From: Ovis canadensis
Taxonomy: Eukaryota > Chordata > Mammalia > Artiodactyla > Bovidae
DNA: 64,000 nt
NCBI RefSeq assembly: GCF_042477335.2
Contig: NC_091255.1
Coordinates: 38,790,501-38,854,500, forward strand
Direction: 5' to 3'
The position numbers were made by a program, and so were the translations under genes. Numbering within the stretch: the stretch's first letter is position 1; each line of letters opens with the position of its first letter. Below the pieces are notes generated by a model. The model saw only the letters and a program-made list of their open reading frames with translations. It made no database searches and had not been told where the DNA came from. Shown one piece after another: positions 34,701-46,700 of this stretch.

Positions 34701-37700
34701 GAAAGATGCCCTGGAGGAGGAAATGGCAACACACTTCAGTATTCTTGCCTGGAGGAGTCCATGGACAGAGGAGCCTAGTGGGCTGCAGTCCACAGGATCG
34801 CAAAGAGTTGGACACGACAGAGCGGCTTAGCGTGCACACACACCGTTTATTGAAGTTGTACAGAGGCACTTCCCGTGTAACTCTGCAACTCATCTGCAGA
34901 TCAGGGAAAGGGGGATTAGAAAAATTAAGTGTCTTGCTTTAAGTCACGTGGCTGGTGACCAGTAGAACAGGGCTGTGTGAACCCAGGGATCTGTGCCCCA
35001 GCACTCTTCCCATGATGCCCTGTGTCCTACCCCTGACCTTGACATTTTCAGCCTGAATACAGCATCATGGATTTTGTGTGTTTACAACGGTGATGGATAA
35101 AAATGAATATTTTTAAAATTTAATCTGAATCTCTCATGGGTTTAAATGGCCTTTTATCTGTTTTGTGAGGACTTCTAAATAAACAATGGAAAGAGCTTAC
35201 ATTTAAATATTTTAAGAATCAAAGATATAGTCGCCATGATTTCTGTAAGTCTGTTTCTGTGATTGTGATTCAACTTCCTGCCTGATGCAGGAATCTTCTT
35301 TAGGATACCTCTGTGACATGACATTAAGCTTTCAAAATCCACCCAGAGGGACTTCCCTGGCAGTCCAGTGATTAAGACTCTGAGCTCCCAGTGCAGGGGG
35401 CACGGGTTCAGCCCCTGGTTGGGGAACTAAGATCCCACATGCTGCATGCTAAGTCGCTTCAGCCGTGTCCAACTCTGTGCAACCCTATGGACTGCAGCCC
35501 TCCAGGCTCCTCTCTGTCCACGGGATTCTCCAGGTAAGAATACTGGAGTGGGTTGCCATTTCCTCCTCCAGGGGATCTTCCCTACCCAGGGATCGAGCCC
35601 ACATTTCTTACATCTGACTACATTGTCAGGCAGGGTCTTCACCACTGGCACCACCTGGGAAGCCCACATGCTGCATGGTACAGCAGAAAAGAAGAGAGCT
35701 GTGAAATACACCCAGATCTGGGGAGCTCCCACCTCTCTCAGCAGCCCAGGGTATGGCTGGACCTTTCCAGGCTTGAGATGGTTCTGTTTCATGGAGTAGA
35801 ACCACACGAAACTGCCGTTTCTTATAGGTCAATATGGTCAAAAATCAGAAATTTTATAAGTTCAACCTACAGGTTGACCCCAGATCTTCTATTTTGTCCT
35901 TTTCACTCACTTTCCTTAGTTCTGCTCTCAGCTCAGGGCCATGCAAGGTTCTGCCTTGCACTTGACCACAGCTCATCAAACATTCAAAGGCACAGTTTTG
36001 CCTTGCTTCCTTATTCTCTGTTCTTGTCTTAATTCTCTTTATTTTATCCAATTGCTCTGAGTCCAATGTTCCTAGAGTCTCTACCACCCTGTCACCTCTC
36101 CTGGAGGTCCTGTCACTAAGTCCAAGGTCAAAGATTATATCTTCCTTCATTCAACAAATATTTCTTCAGCATCTGGGACTCTTCCAGGGGTGGAAAATAC
36201 AGTGGGATCTCTGGGATGTTTACAACCTACTGATAAAGGTGGATAGAAAATAAACAATATAATGTAATCCCAGATAGTATATTATAATACCAGAGAGTGA
36301 TTAAGAGTTCTGAAGAAAAGCTTATACAGGAGAAGGGCATACAGAGTGTAGGAGAAAAGTAGGGTAAGAGTCTCTTTTATTTGGGGGAGGGGTAAGGAAA
36401 GGATTAAGACCTTGAACCTGAACCCTAAGTAAATGTATTGCCCATCACGTGTTTGTTAAGCAACGTAAATATCCATTGTTTCTAGTGACCAGAGTTTCTC
36501 CAAAAATAGAGTGATTATGTAAGTATTCTTTTGGGGCTTGCCTGGTCTCTCAGTGGTAAAGAACCTGCTTGCCAGCGCAGGAAATGCAGGTTTGAACACT
36601 GGATCAGGAAGATCCCCTGGGAAAGAAAATGGCAAGCCACTCCAGTATTCTTGCCTGGGAAATCCCATGGACAGAGGAGACTGGCAGGCTACAGTCCATG
36701 GTGTCGCAGAAGAGTCAGACATGACTTAGTGATTAAACAACAATATCTATGATTTACCTGTTAGATGAAAATGAAGCAACTTTCAGTGACCACCCAGGAC
36801 TGTGCTTCAAGAATTCTTGAGAAATAAAATATAACAAAATTATCATCTAGTTTTCTGACATAATCAAATACATTGAAATGCATCTGTCTTTTAAAATGGT
36901 TAGAAGGTACCTCCTAAAAATTGAAATTAACATCCACAAACATGAAAAATGGGTACCCACATGACATTCCACAGCACAAACACAGTACATTTCTCCTATC
37001 AGAATGACACAAATTACTACTAAAGTCCATTTCATTTGAATCAAGTTGATTGCTATTTCCTCCCTGCATACAAAGTCAAACGTGTGTTTAAATAAAGCCT
37101 ATCCCCTTTCCCCATCTTTGGCAGGATCTCCTAGTTTGGGTATACATCTTCCTTCAGTTGACTGTTTCTTCCTCCTCCTTTCTCCAAGTTCAGCCCCCGG
37201 CTCATCAGTTCAGTTCAGTTCAGTCACTCAGTCGTGTCCAAATCTTTGCGACCCCATGGACTGTAGCATGCCTCCCTGTCCATCACTGGAGTCTACCGAA
37301 ACTCATATCCATTGAATCGGTGATGCCATCCAACCATCTTATGCTCTGTCGTCCCCTTCTCCTCCTGCCTTCAGCATCAGAGTCTTTTCATATGAGTCAG
37401 TTCTTTGCATCAGGTGGCCAAAGTATTGGAGCTTCAGCATCAGTCCTTCCAATGAACATTCAGGACTGATTTCCTTTAGGATGGACTGGTTGGATCTCCT
37501 TGCTGTCCAAGGGACTCTCAAGAGTCTTTTCCAACACTACAGTTCGAAAGCATCAATTCTTTGGCTCTCAGATTTCTTTTTAGTCCAACTCTCACATCCA
37601 TACATGACTACTGGAGAAACCATAGCTTTGACTAGATGGACCTTTGTTGGCAAAGTAATGTCTTTGCTTTTTAATATGCTGTCTAGGTTGGTCATAGCTT

Positions 37701-40700
37701 TTCTTCCAAGGAGCAAACCTGTTTTAATTTCATGGCTGCAGTCACCATCTGCAGTGATTTTGGAACCCCCCCAAAATAAAGTCTGCCATTGTTTCCATTG
37801 TTTCCCTGTTTATTTGCCGTGATGTGATGGGACCAAATGCCATAATCTTAGGTTTCTGAATGTTGAGTTTTAAGCCAACTTTTTCACACTCCTCTTTCAC
37901 TTTCATCAAGAAGCCCTTTAGTTCTTCTTTGCTTTCTACCGTTAAGTGTGGTGTCATCTGCATATGAGTTTATTGGTATTTCTCTGGCAATCTTGATTCC
38001 AGCTTGTGCTTCATCCAGCCCAGCGTTTCTCATAATGTATTCTGCCTAGCTGAGCAAAAAGGGGACTTAGATGGCTGTCCATGGCTGCAAGGATGGGTAC
38101 CCACCTGAAAATGCAGGAAAAGTCAGCCACTTCTTACAGCTTCCTGGTGCCTCTGTCTCTGCTGCTGGGCTTGGTGTCTTGGTGAGAAGCAAGAGATGGG
38201 CTGCCCCTTGCTATCCTGATGGGTTAGCCCAGAGCAGTGGCCAGTGATATGGGCATTCCCTGGAATGATATCAGGACCTGCTGGGTTTCCAGTCTTGGGT
38301 CACTTTTCCCTCTTCTTGCCCTTCAGGGTGAAGGACCGCCTCCCAGGGATCCATGTCACATGTGTGCCAAAATGACACAAAGGTACCCCAATCTCCCTTT
38401 TTGCTACTGAAGAGCTAAGCACACAGATTGGAAGGTATAGCAGGAAAATGCCTTAATTTAAAGACTTTGTGATTTTCAATGGGTAGTTGTGATAGATCAG
38501 TCCAATGCAGAGTTAGATGTGTTCTGAAGGCTCCTATCCTATCAGAAGTGAAGCGTCCTCGATGGACTCAAGCAGCATCACTGTCCCCGCCCCCACCCAG
38601 AGCTCTAGGTTGTATTGTCACCTGTCACTTGATCCAGAGCCCTGCTGGGAACTGCCATGTCAGTGGTGACAGTAACACATACTCACTGCCCATTTACTGG
38701 GTGCCATCCTGAGCCTACACTGACTTGATTCACTCTCACTGTTGTTATCCCAGTACAAAGATGTCGGGTCATCACCCACCAACACCCAGCTGACCACAGG
38801 GTTTACAGTCCCAGGTATGCTCAGCAAGGGCACCCCGCAGATGTCTTTTCTTGGCAGAAGTCGTTGCTGAGAATGTTGGCGCCACCTCTGAGCTTGTCCT
38901 CAAGACTACTCAGAGGATCCACTTTCCGGTCAGTACCTTCCAATACAGCTGTCATTCTGGAACCACACAACATGGTCCATTTAAAATTGGTTTCCTAAAT
39001 GGGAATAAAGCCACCAGCCATATAAATAGTGTTATTATTGTATTTTATTATTTATGAGAGAACACAGAAAGAGGTTGAAGCATAAATTTGGTTTTTGTGT
39101 GCGAGTAAATTTTATTTATTGGAATTTTCTCTTTGTTATCGCATGTCATCAAGAGTTATTTATATCAGCCCAATCTAATAATAAGGTTACAAAACTAATC
39201 AGGCTTCACATTTTCCTAAGCAACCGCCACCCCCATATAAATTCCAGCCCTTCCTATACCAATCTGTGCATCATCCACTGTTGTCATCCTCGTTATCCTA
39301 ATTCCATTGCAAATTGTCTTCACAGGATCTTCTGAAGACAACTTTGGATTTCCACAAACTGGAAAAGCTTGAGTTCAGTGGTATCAGAGGGAGTGCCTTG
39401 AGCCAGCAGGCCCAGCAGATGTACACCGAATTTCAAGAGATGTACAGGGTCTTCTCGGAGTCTTCCTACAACTGCTTGGATCTCCAAAGCGTGGTAGGGC
39501 TTAGAAGGGCCACCTTGCAAGCTTTGTCTGTTTTTCTCAGATGCCTGCAGCCTCTAGCCTGGGTATTTACTTGCATTTCCCCTGTGCGTTTTCTTTGGCT
39601 CTGTGGTCCCCATGATTTATCGGCAGAGACCACTGTTAATTATCCTTTGTGTCAGGAAGGAAGTCAGGAGAGGGTGTTTTCCAACTGCTGACTTCTTCAG
39701 ACTGAAGACACCCAGGGTTTCAGAGATGCTGAGATGGAGATGGGGTGATGGTGGAGGCTGCAGCCACTCTGCAGCTCCCAAAGCTTTAAGCCTTGAGCAG
39801 CACCTGATGTGTGAAGGCCAGGCACACCCAGGCAGAATTTCATTAGTGGCCCGCAGAGGAGTAAGTGATATAGTAGCCCAGTTTTCTGATCAGATTCTAG
39901 TTCCCAAGAGAGACCTCAGGATGAGGCAAGGGCCAACACTGCATTTTCCAGGATCAGGACACAGGAGTCCACATCCCACCTGTAGTGCAGGAGAGCTGAG
40001 ACCAGTGAGTCCAAGACTGCAGAAACCAAAAAAAGCAAAAGGGTCAGTACAGAAACAGGGAATGGAGTTCCCCGAGAAGGGAATGGCTGAATTACTGGAG
40101 GAGGAATTTTAGAGTATTTGAGGGAAAAGGAAAAAGCAATTGAACAAGAATCTGCTCTGAGCATGTTCCAATGTCTGCGTTTGCGCTCAGTCATCAGTTG
40201 TGTCTGACTGCAGTCCCATGGACTGTGTCCCACCAGGCTCCTCTGTCCTTGGGATTCTCCAGGCAAGAATACTCGAGTGGGTTGCCATTTCTCCTCCAGT
40301 GGATCTTCCTGACCAGGGACGGAACCCGCATCTCCTGCTTTGGCAGGTGGATTCTTTAACCACTGAGCCACGTGGGAGCCCCCTTCCATTGTCTAGGGGG
40401 ATCTTAGCTGGCCAAACCCAGGAAATGGAACTTTCTAAAAGTTCCATTAGTTTAAAGTAGAAAAAAACTTGGCATACAAAGCAGGATCTATACTGTATGT
40501 TTTCTACCATGTGATAAAACAATACAAAACAAAATCCTGTACGTAGAGAAGTGTGCTCCAGTGTTAGTATGGTTGGGTTTGAGAAGTAGAGAAATACTAC
40601 TATGTTTTCCTACTTTTCTTTATCTTTCCATAAAAGTATGCATAGCTATTGTAAAGCAATAATAAGAGATACTAATTTCACAAATTAGAGATGTTTCTCT

Positions 40701-43700
40701 GAAAATCAGTGTTCTCTGAAAATTGCTACATTCGGAGAAAGAGCGTGCTCTGTGTTGCTGAATAAAATACAGTTAATTGGGACAGGGTTATACTAAAAAC
40801 CAAAACCAAAACTCTGTTGATCTGAAATTTAAATTTAACGGGTGTCCTGTAATTTTATTTGCTAAATTTGGCAACCGTGGGGACAATGGCTAGCTGCTAT
40901 CTTAAGCAATTAAGTGTAGTTAGAAGAAATAGTGTATAGTTGTTAAATTAGCTTACTTTTCTCCTAATAGCCATATCAGTTTGTTTACACTGAGAAGAAC
41001 AGGATTTTCACTTGAGGGAGGAAGGGAAGTCGGGGGTAGTGATGAAGTAGCCCCATTGCTGGGGCTGTTGCTTCCAAGGTGGCTTTCAGGGTGGCCTGAG
41101 CTGGTGCCACAGGTGAGAGAGAAGGGGCTGCAGGAGCTGGAAATGGGGGCACAGAAGAGAGGGACAGGGTACCAGCCTCACCTCCAACTCTTGACCATTC
41201 TGCCTCGAGTGACTCAGACAGTAAAGAGTCCACCTGCAATGCAGGAGATGTGGGTTCGATCGATCCCTGGGTCGGGAAGATCCCCTGGAGAAGGGAATGG
41301 CTAACCCACTCTGGTATTCTTTCCTGGAGAATTCCAGGAACAGAGGAGCCTGGAAGACTACAGTCCATGGGGGTCGCAAAGGGTTGGACGCAACTGAGTG
41401 ACTAGCACACGCTAATACTAGAGAGTCTAGGAGGAAAATGCTGCAATAACAGGGCAACTGTCTATGTGGATAAACACTGAAACACACTGTAGTGAACTGT
41501 GGAAAATCAAAATATATCCTTGGTGTGACAGATTAATAGGAAAAAGCATTCCGGGATTGTCCTTCAGAAAATCATGTTTTCTTATGTCCATTTGCTGTCT
41601 CTTCAGGAATTTGAAAAGGACATCTCTGACTTTAATCAGAGAGTAGAAGACCTTGACAGGAAGCTGGGGACTGTCTTTATTCAGGCCTTCGATGACGCCC
41701 CTGGCTTGGAGCACGCCTTCAAGGTTTGTACGGGAGGGGGAGCTAGCCCCTCCTTCCCCACCAGTGCTGCGCTCTCCCTGCCCTCTCAGACAGGGATAAG
41801 CATACACTTCCAACTGTTTCGTTCCTGCAGAGAGGAATCGTTACTGTTGGTCTAGTAGAAACAGTACTGTGGGTGTCCCAGGGCGAGCGAGCCTGGAGCC
41901 TGCAAAACTGGGCTTCTCAAGTTGATGGCTCAGGCTTTTCTGCAAACTTGATGATGTAAAAATACCTTGTAATTGAATTTCTTCTGGATTGCTGTCTTTG
42001 GGCCTTACCTGTAACCTGGGTGCCTATTAAAAGTGAAGAAGCCTGCGGTGGTCACCAGCGCTGTTTTGACTGCTGCTGTCAGGTCAATTCAGGCTGGAGC
42101 AAACCACTGAAGCATGAGTAACTAGAATGAGAAGATGTGGCCCCTTGCCCTGTGTTGCCCAGATCAGATAGTGTAGGAATGTGCAGGAGGAGGTTCAGGT
42201 GATGAGTAGATAAATGACTACAGAAATGAGCAATCTAGATCCTGAGACTTGAAGGCCTAGGGAAACAGAGCAGGTCTTCCATAAACTATGAAGAAACTTA
42301 CTCTGTAAAGCCTGAAGGATTAGAACCAGGACTAATCAGGTTACAAGGAGGCAGCTGCTGCTGCTGCTGCTAAGTCGCTTCAGTCGTGTCCGACTCTGTG
42401 CGACCCCATAGACGACAGCCCACCAGGCTCCCCCATCCCTGGGATTCTCCAGGCAAGAACACTGGAGTGGGTTGCCATTTCCTTCTCCAGTGCAGGAAAG
42501 TGAAAAGTGAAAGTGAAGTCACTCAGTCGTGTCTGACTCTTAGCGACCCCATGGACTGCAGCCCACCAGGCTTCTCTGTCCGTGGGATTTTCCAGGCAAG
42601 AGTACTGGAGTGGGGTGCCATTGCCTTCTCCAACAAGGAGGCAGAGTTTGGCTCAAAAGAAGAAACAGATCTCTGCTAATGCTGTTTAAAGATGGAATAA
42701 ACTTCCTTGAGTGGTAGTTAAGTTTTCAGGCGCTGAACATGTCCAAACATAGACTGGATAACTGATGGGATAATCACAGAAGAGGCTTAAACCCAGGATA
42801 GTGAGTCCATGATGTTCTAAAACACTGGATACATGTATATTTAATTCACTCAAGAATATACATATGTATTACATACCTGCTACTCCATAACTCACATAGG
42901 AAGCATTTTAGAATTTCTCCAACTATTTAATTTCAAGAGAAGGGCTTATATGAAATAATAGTAATAATAATATTTGCCATTATGTCATAATCATTACTCC
43001 CATGGACTTCCCATGTAGTGCTAATGGTAAAGAACCCGCCTGCCAATGCAGGAGATGTAAGAGACACAGGTTCAATCCCTGGGTCAGGAAGATACCATAG
43101 AGGAGGGCATGGCAACCCATTCCAATATTCTTGCCTGGAGAACCCCATGGACGGAGGAGCCTGGCAGGCTACGGTCCGTAGGGTCGCAGAGAGTTGCACA
43201 CAACTGAAGTGACTTAGCACTAATTGGGCTAATTGGGATGTTACCACTCAGGTAACTGCTGACACTGGAACCCCATTTCTACCTTGAGGACATCCAGCCC
43301 CATCTCTTTGGTAAATCCCTGTGCACCACAAATTTCAAGGTGTCTTCAAGGGTCTCACATGTCTCTCAAGTTACACTGTCTTTGACATCGTCTTTGTCTA
43401 CCATGTCTTTGTCTATAGTCTCCCTTAAAAATGTCCTCTGCCCAGGAAGGTGCTTTCGGGATCTTAATACTGCTTTCCTGATGATCCCCACTGTGACAGC
43501 ATTTCTGTTTATGCAAGGGCATGTTTCTCTGGGTTTCCAGAACTCCAATCCCTGCCCATCATGATGGAGTAAGATTCTGGGCAGAAACAGAGAAAAGCTT
43601 TTGCACACCCTTTACTACCAGGTCCTGAAGCAGCATTGCTCACACCCTGAGTCTCAAAGGCCTCTCACAGAAGCAGACCCTTTTTCTCTGGGCTCTGACT

Positions 43701-46700
43701 CCTCTTCTCAACAAGCTCCCTGCCCAGCCTATGGACCTTGTAGGAGAACTGTAGCCATTCAGTCCCTTCTGCCTGCTTGGTTTTTCTCTTTGGAGTCATC
43801 TCACCAACAAGAAACCAAAGCCCTTCCTTCCTCTGTTAGCCCAAACAAGAGCGCCCGTGTTCATAACTTCATGCAAAGAAGTGCCTTTTCAGGTTGTGTA
43901 GGGACTGAGAGATCCCCTGAGTCCAGATATCCTGTTTCTGCTGTAAGACTGTCTGACCACTAGGTGTGCCTCAGTGGATGTGACCCAAAGCAGTATGTCT
44001 GGGTCAGAGAACCCAAGCTGGACGGTGCAGGTTGGCTGCAGTGGTCCCTCAGCCCACCCCTCCCAACAGGATGTTTCAGCCAGAACTCGGTGAGAACTGC
44101 TTGCTTGTGCCTCTGTGGAGGGAGAGCTCCTTTCTGCTGTCTCCTGGGATCTGGGTGATTTGGGGTTGGAAAGCAGGGTGGTCCTAGTATTGTTGTATCC
44201 TAAACACAACTGAACTCATCCACTTTACCCTGACCTTGTCTCAGGGCAGCATCACAATCAGAGAAACAGTGTAGCAACCAGGAGATGATGAAAAGCATTT
44301 TAGCATTTTGATCCCGCTGTTCCCACCAAGGGGGCAAGGCAGTCATGATGCACAGAAAGCATCTTCAAAGTGTCCTCAAAACCATTGCCTTCTGGGGGCA
44401 ACTGCTCTCTGAAATTCTTTTCTTGCCCCCACTCTCAAATTTTAGCCTTCCTGATTCTCCCCAACAGCCAGCCCACTTAGCTTCTTGTTTCTTCTCCATC
44501 ATCACCCTCCATCTCTGCATCAGGCCTTTAGGATGTATATCAGCTTACTCTTTCTGACGCCTTTCATTTTCTCTTTCTGTTACCTTCAAACCAACTTCTC
44601 ACAACACAAGAGGAGGGTCCAGTAGGTCATTCAGCACACAGGGATCCCTCCTTCAGAAACAAAGGTGAGATGGACAGGCTATGAATATCTGCCAATTCTT
44701 TTTTTTTTCTTCTTCTGCTGATTCTTAATTGTCCATCCATGACCCTCTTACCTTGGAGGACAGACATATGAAGGAAAAAACTGGGCCAGAGGATTAATGT
44801 AATGATGGAAAGGTTGGGTCTGTGACATTTCCCCATATTCCTCTGCCTCTTTTGCAGCTGCTGGACATAGCAGGAAGCCTCCTGGAGAGACCAGTGGTAG
44901 CACGGGATGCCTCTGAAAGATACCTGGTGCTCATCCGCATGTTCAGCGAGGATCTGGATGCCGTGAGGCTGATCCACAGTCAGCGTGTCCAGGAGGAGGC
45001 AGAGCATGGTAAGCTTGCTGCCAGGAGACTTGGATGGAGGCATCTATTAGCAGAAAGGGCACAGGTCCTCTGGTTACACGTCTGCTGTGGCTCTAGGACA
45101 TTCTCCAAAAGCACACTCTTCTTGCATGAAGTTCCAGACCATCTTGCACAATGGTCGAGTTCACTGAACTGTGCATTTCCCCGTGTCTGGCACAGGTTTG
45201 GCAGACTGACCCAGACCGGTGAAGTCCTGACCGCTGCCTCTGGTCAGTGGAAACCTCAGCGTAATGTATGAGCTGAACCTCAATCCATGCCACTACACTG
45301 ATTAATCTTCAGCATACCTCAATTCCACAGTAGATTTGCACATGTCTGAGAAAAGGTTCTCATCCCTTTCAGTGCCTTACCAACCATGCTTTCGGAAGGA
45401 GGAGCCATCAGGAGTCTGACAGTGGGCAGTTACACACTGAGCTGTGGCGTCTCTGCTGTTATTGCAGTTCTTAGATGCCCTGTCTCATCTGTTTGAAAGT
45501 CAACCAGTTCAGTTCAGCTTTGCAAACATTTCTTAAGGCCATGCTGTATGTGTGGTCCATTTGTGGGCACTGCATGCAGAGGCCAAGGGAGAGAACAATT
45601 AATCCTAAAAGGTGGTTCTTCAAGGAACACAATTGGCATAAGTGGAGTTATAAAGAACTGTATCAAGGGACTTCCCTGGCAATGCAGTGGTTAAGACTGT
45701 GTCCTTCCACTGCCGGGGACATGAGTTCAATCCCAGGTGTGGGAACTAAGATCCCACATGCCAAGGGGCACAGCCAAAAAAAAAAAAGCAAAATGACAAG
45801 AAAAAAAGATAATGTAGCAAAACAGGATGAATTGGTTTGGGAGGTGGGAGGAGAGTTTATGGAGATGGTGGCCTTGTGCTAGACCCTGAAAGATGGGGAG
45901 CTGGACAGCCAGAGAGAAGAGGCCATGGCCTTGGAAGCAAAGGCACGACAGGCGGTAGAAGGTGACTGTTCGGACCTGCCCGCAGCCAAACGAGGTGTAT
46001 GCAGAGAGATGAGGTCAGGGAGATGAGTTTGGGACCAGGTCGTGAAGTTCTCTGAGCACCCTATTAGGGAATCCAGAGTTCATTATTCAGGGAAAATGGG
46101 AAATTTTCAGAAGTTTTAAGTGCTGGAGTAACCGGACCACTCTGTCTATAAACAGGCTTCCCAGTAAGGTCATTAAGGATGGAGTTCCCTGAGGAAGGCA
46201 TCCAGAAATTCTGTTGGCCTCCGCTTTACATGGGGCTATCCCCAGGACGTTTGGGACCATCCCTGTGGTGTACGGGACCACACCCATGATGCAGGGGGTT
46301 GTTCGTGGGCAGAGCGGGGCTCAGGGTGAGAGCCGCACTTCAGTCTGCTGTGCCCTGTTCCCAGGGTTCTCCTCCGTGCACAAGAACATGCCCACTGTGG
46401 CCGGGGGCCTCCGCTGGGCGCAGGAGCTGAGGCAGCGCGTCCAGGGTCCCTTGGACAACTTTAGACGCGTAACACACCCGTGAGTACCCCATTCCTGAGA
46501 CGCAGGTTCATTTCACTCTTCTGCTGTCTCTCTGAATTTCGAGCATCATAGCAATTCGACTCACCTCCTTGAGGCACAAAGATCATCTTCTTTTCTTTCC
46601 ATTTCCAACAATCAGGCAGTGTCTTAGTCCATTCAGGAATACCATACATTGGGGGGGGGCGGGCAGCTTATAAATATCAGCAATCTCGCTTTCTCAGTTC

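Larger units (their letters stand above)
27948..39325 (+). other. DNAH9: DNAH9 intron 6 (11,378 bp)
   Basis: Phase 0. Contains L1 plus SINE (28020-28765), SINEs at 29415, 30330, 34403, 34619, 35348 (split) and 36533, BovB pieces at 32334 and 37203, a pyrimidine tract, a 93-bp tandem duplication and a CA-rich block. No recognised feature in 28766-29406, 29641-30317, 30550-31230, 31641-31917, 32596-33332, 34854-35347, 35693-36532, 36740-37202 and 38047-39325. Confidence 0.9.
39494..41606 (+). other. DNAH9: DNAH9 intron 7 (2,113 bp)
   Basis: Phase 0, donor gtaggg. Carries a minus-strand SINE at 40177-40383 and a plus-strand SINE at 41202-41412; 39494-40165 and 40395-41201 look unique. Confidence 0.9.
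41724..44857 (+). other. DNAH9: DNAH9 intron 8 (3,134 bp)
   Basis: Phase 0. Holds a minus-strand Bov-A2 with 12-base target duplications (42355-42632) and a plus-strand Bov-tA (43004-43222). Nothing else recognised in 41724-42342, 42645-43003 and 43223-44857. Confidence 0.9.

Noticed and set aside
38851-39057. Possible extra exon before exon 7
   Set aside because: Exon 6 joins exon 7 directly in phase with DNAH9 order, and the stretch lacks a matching acceptor-donor pair.
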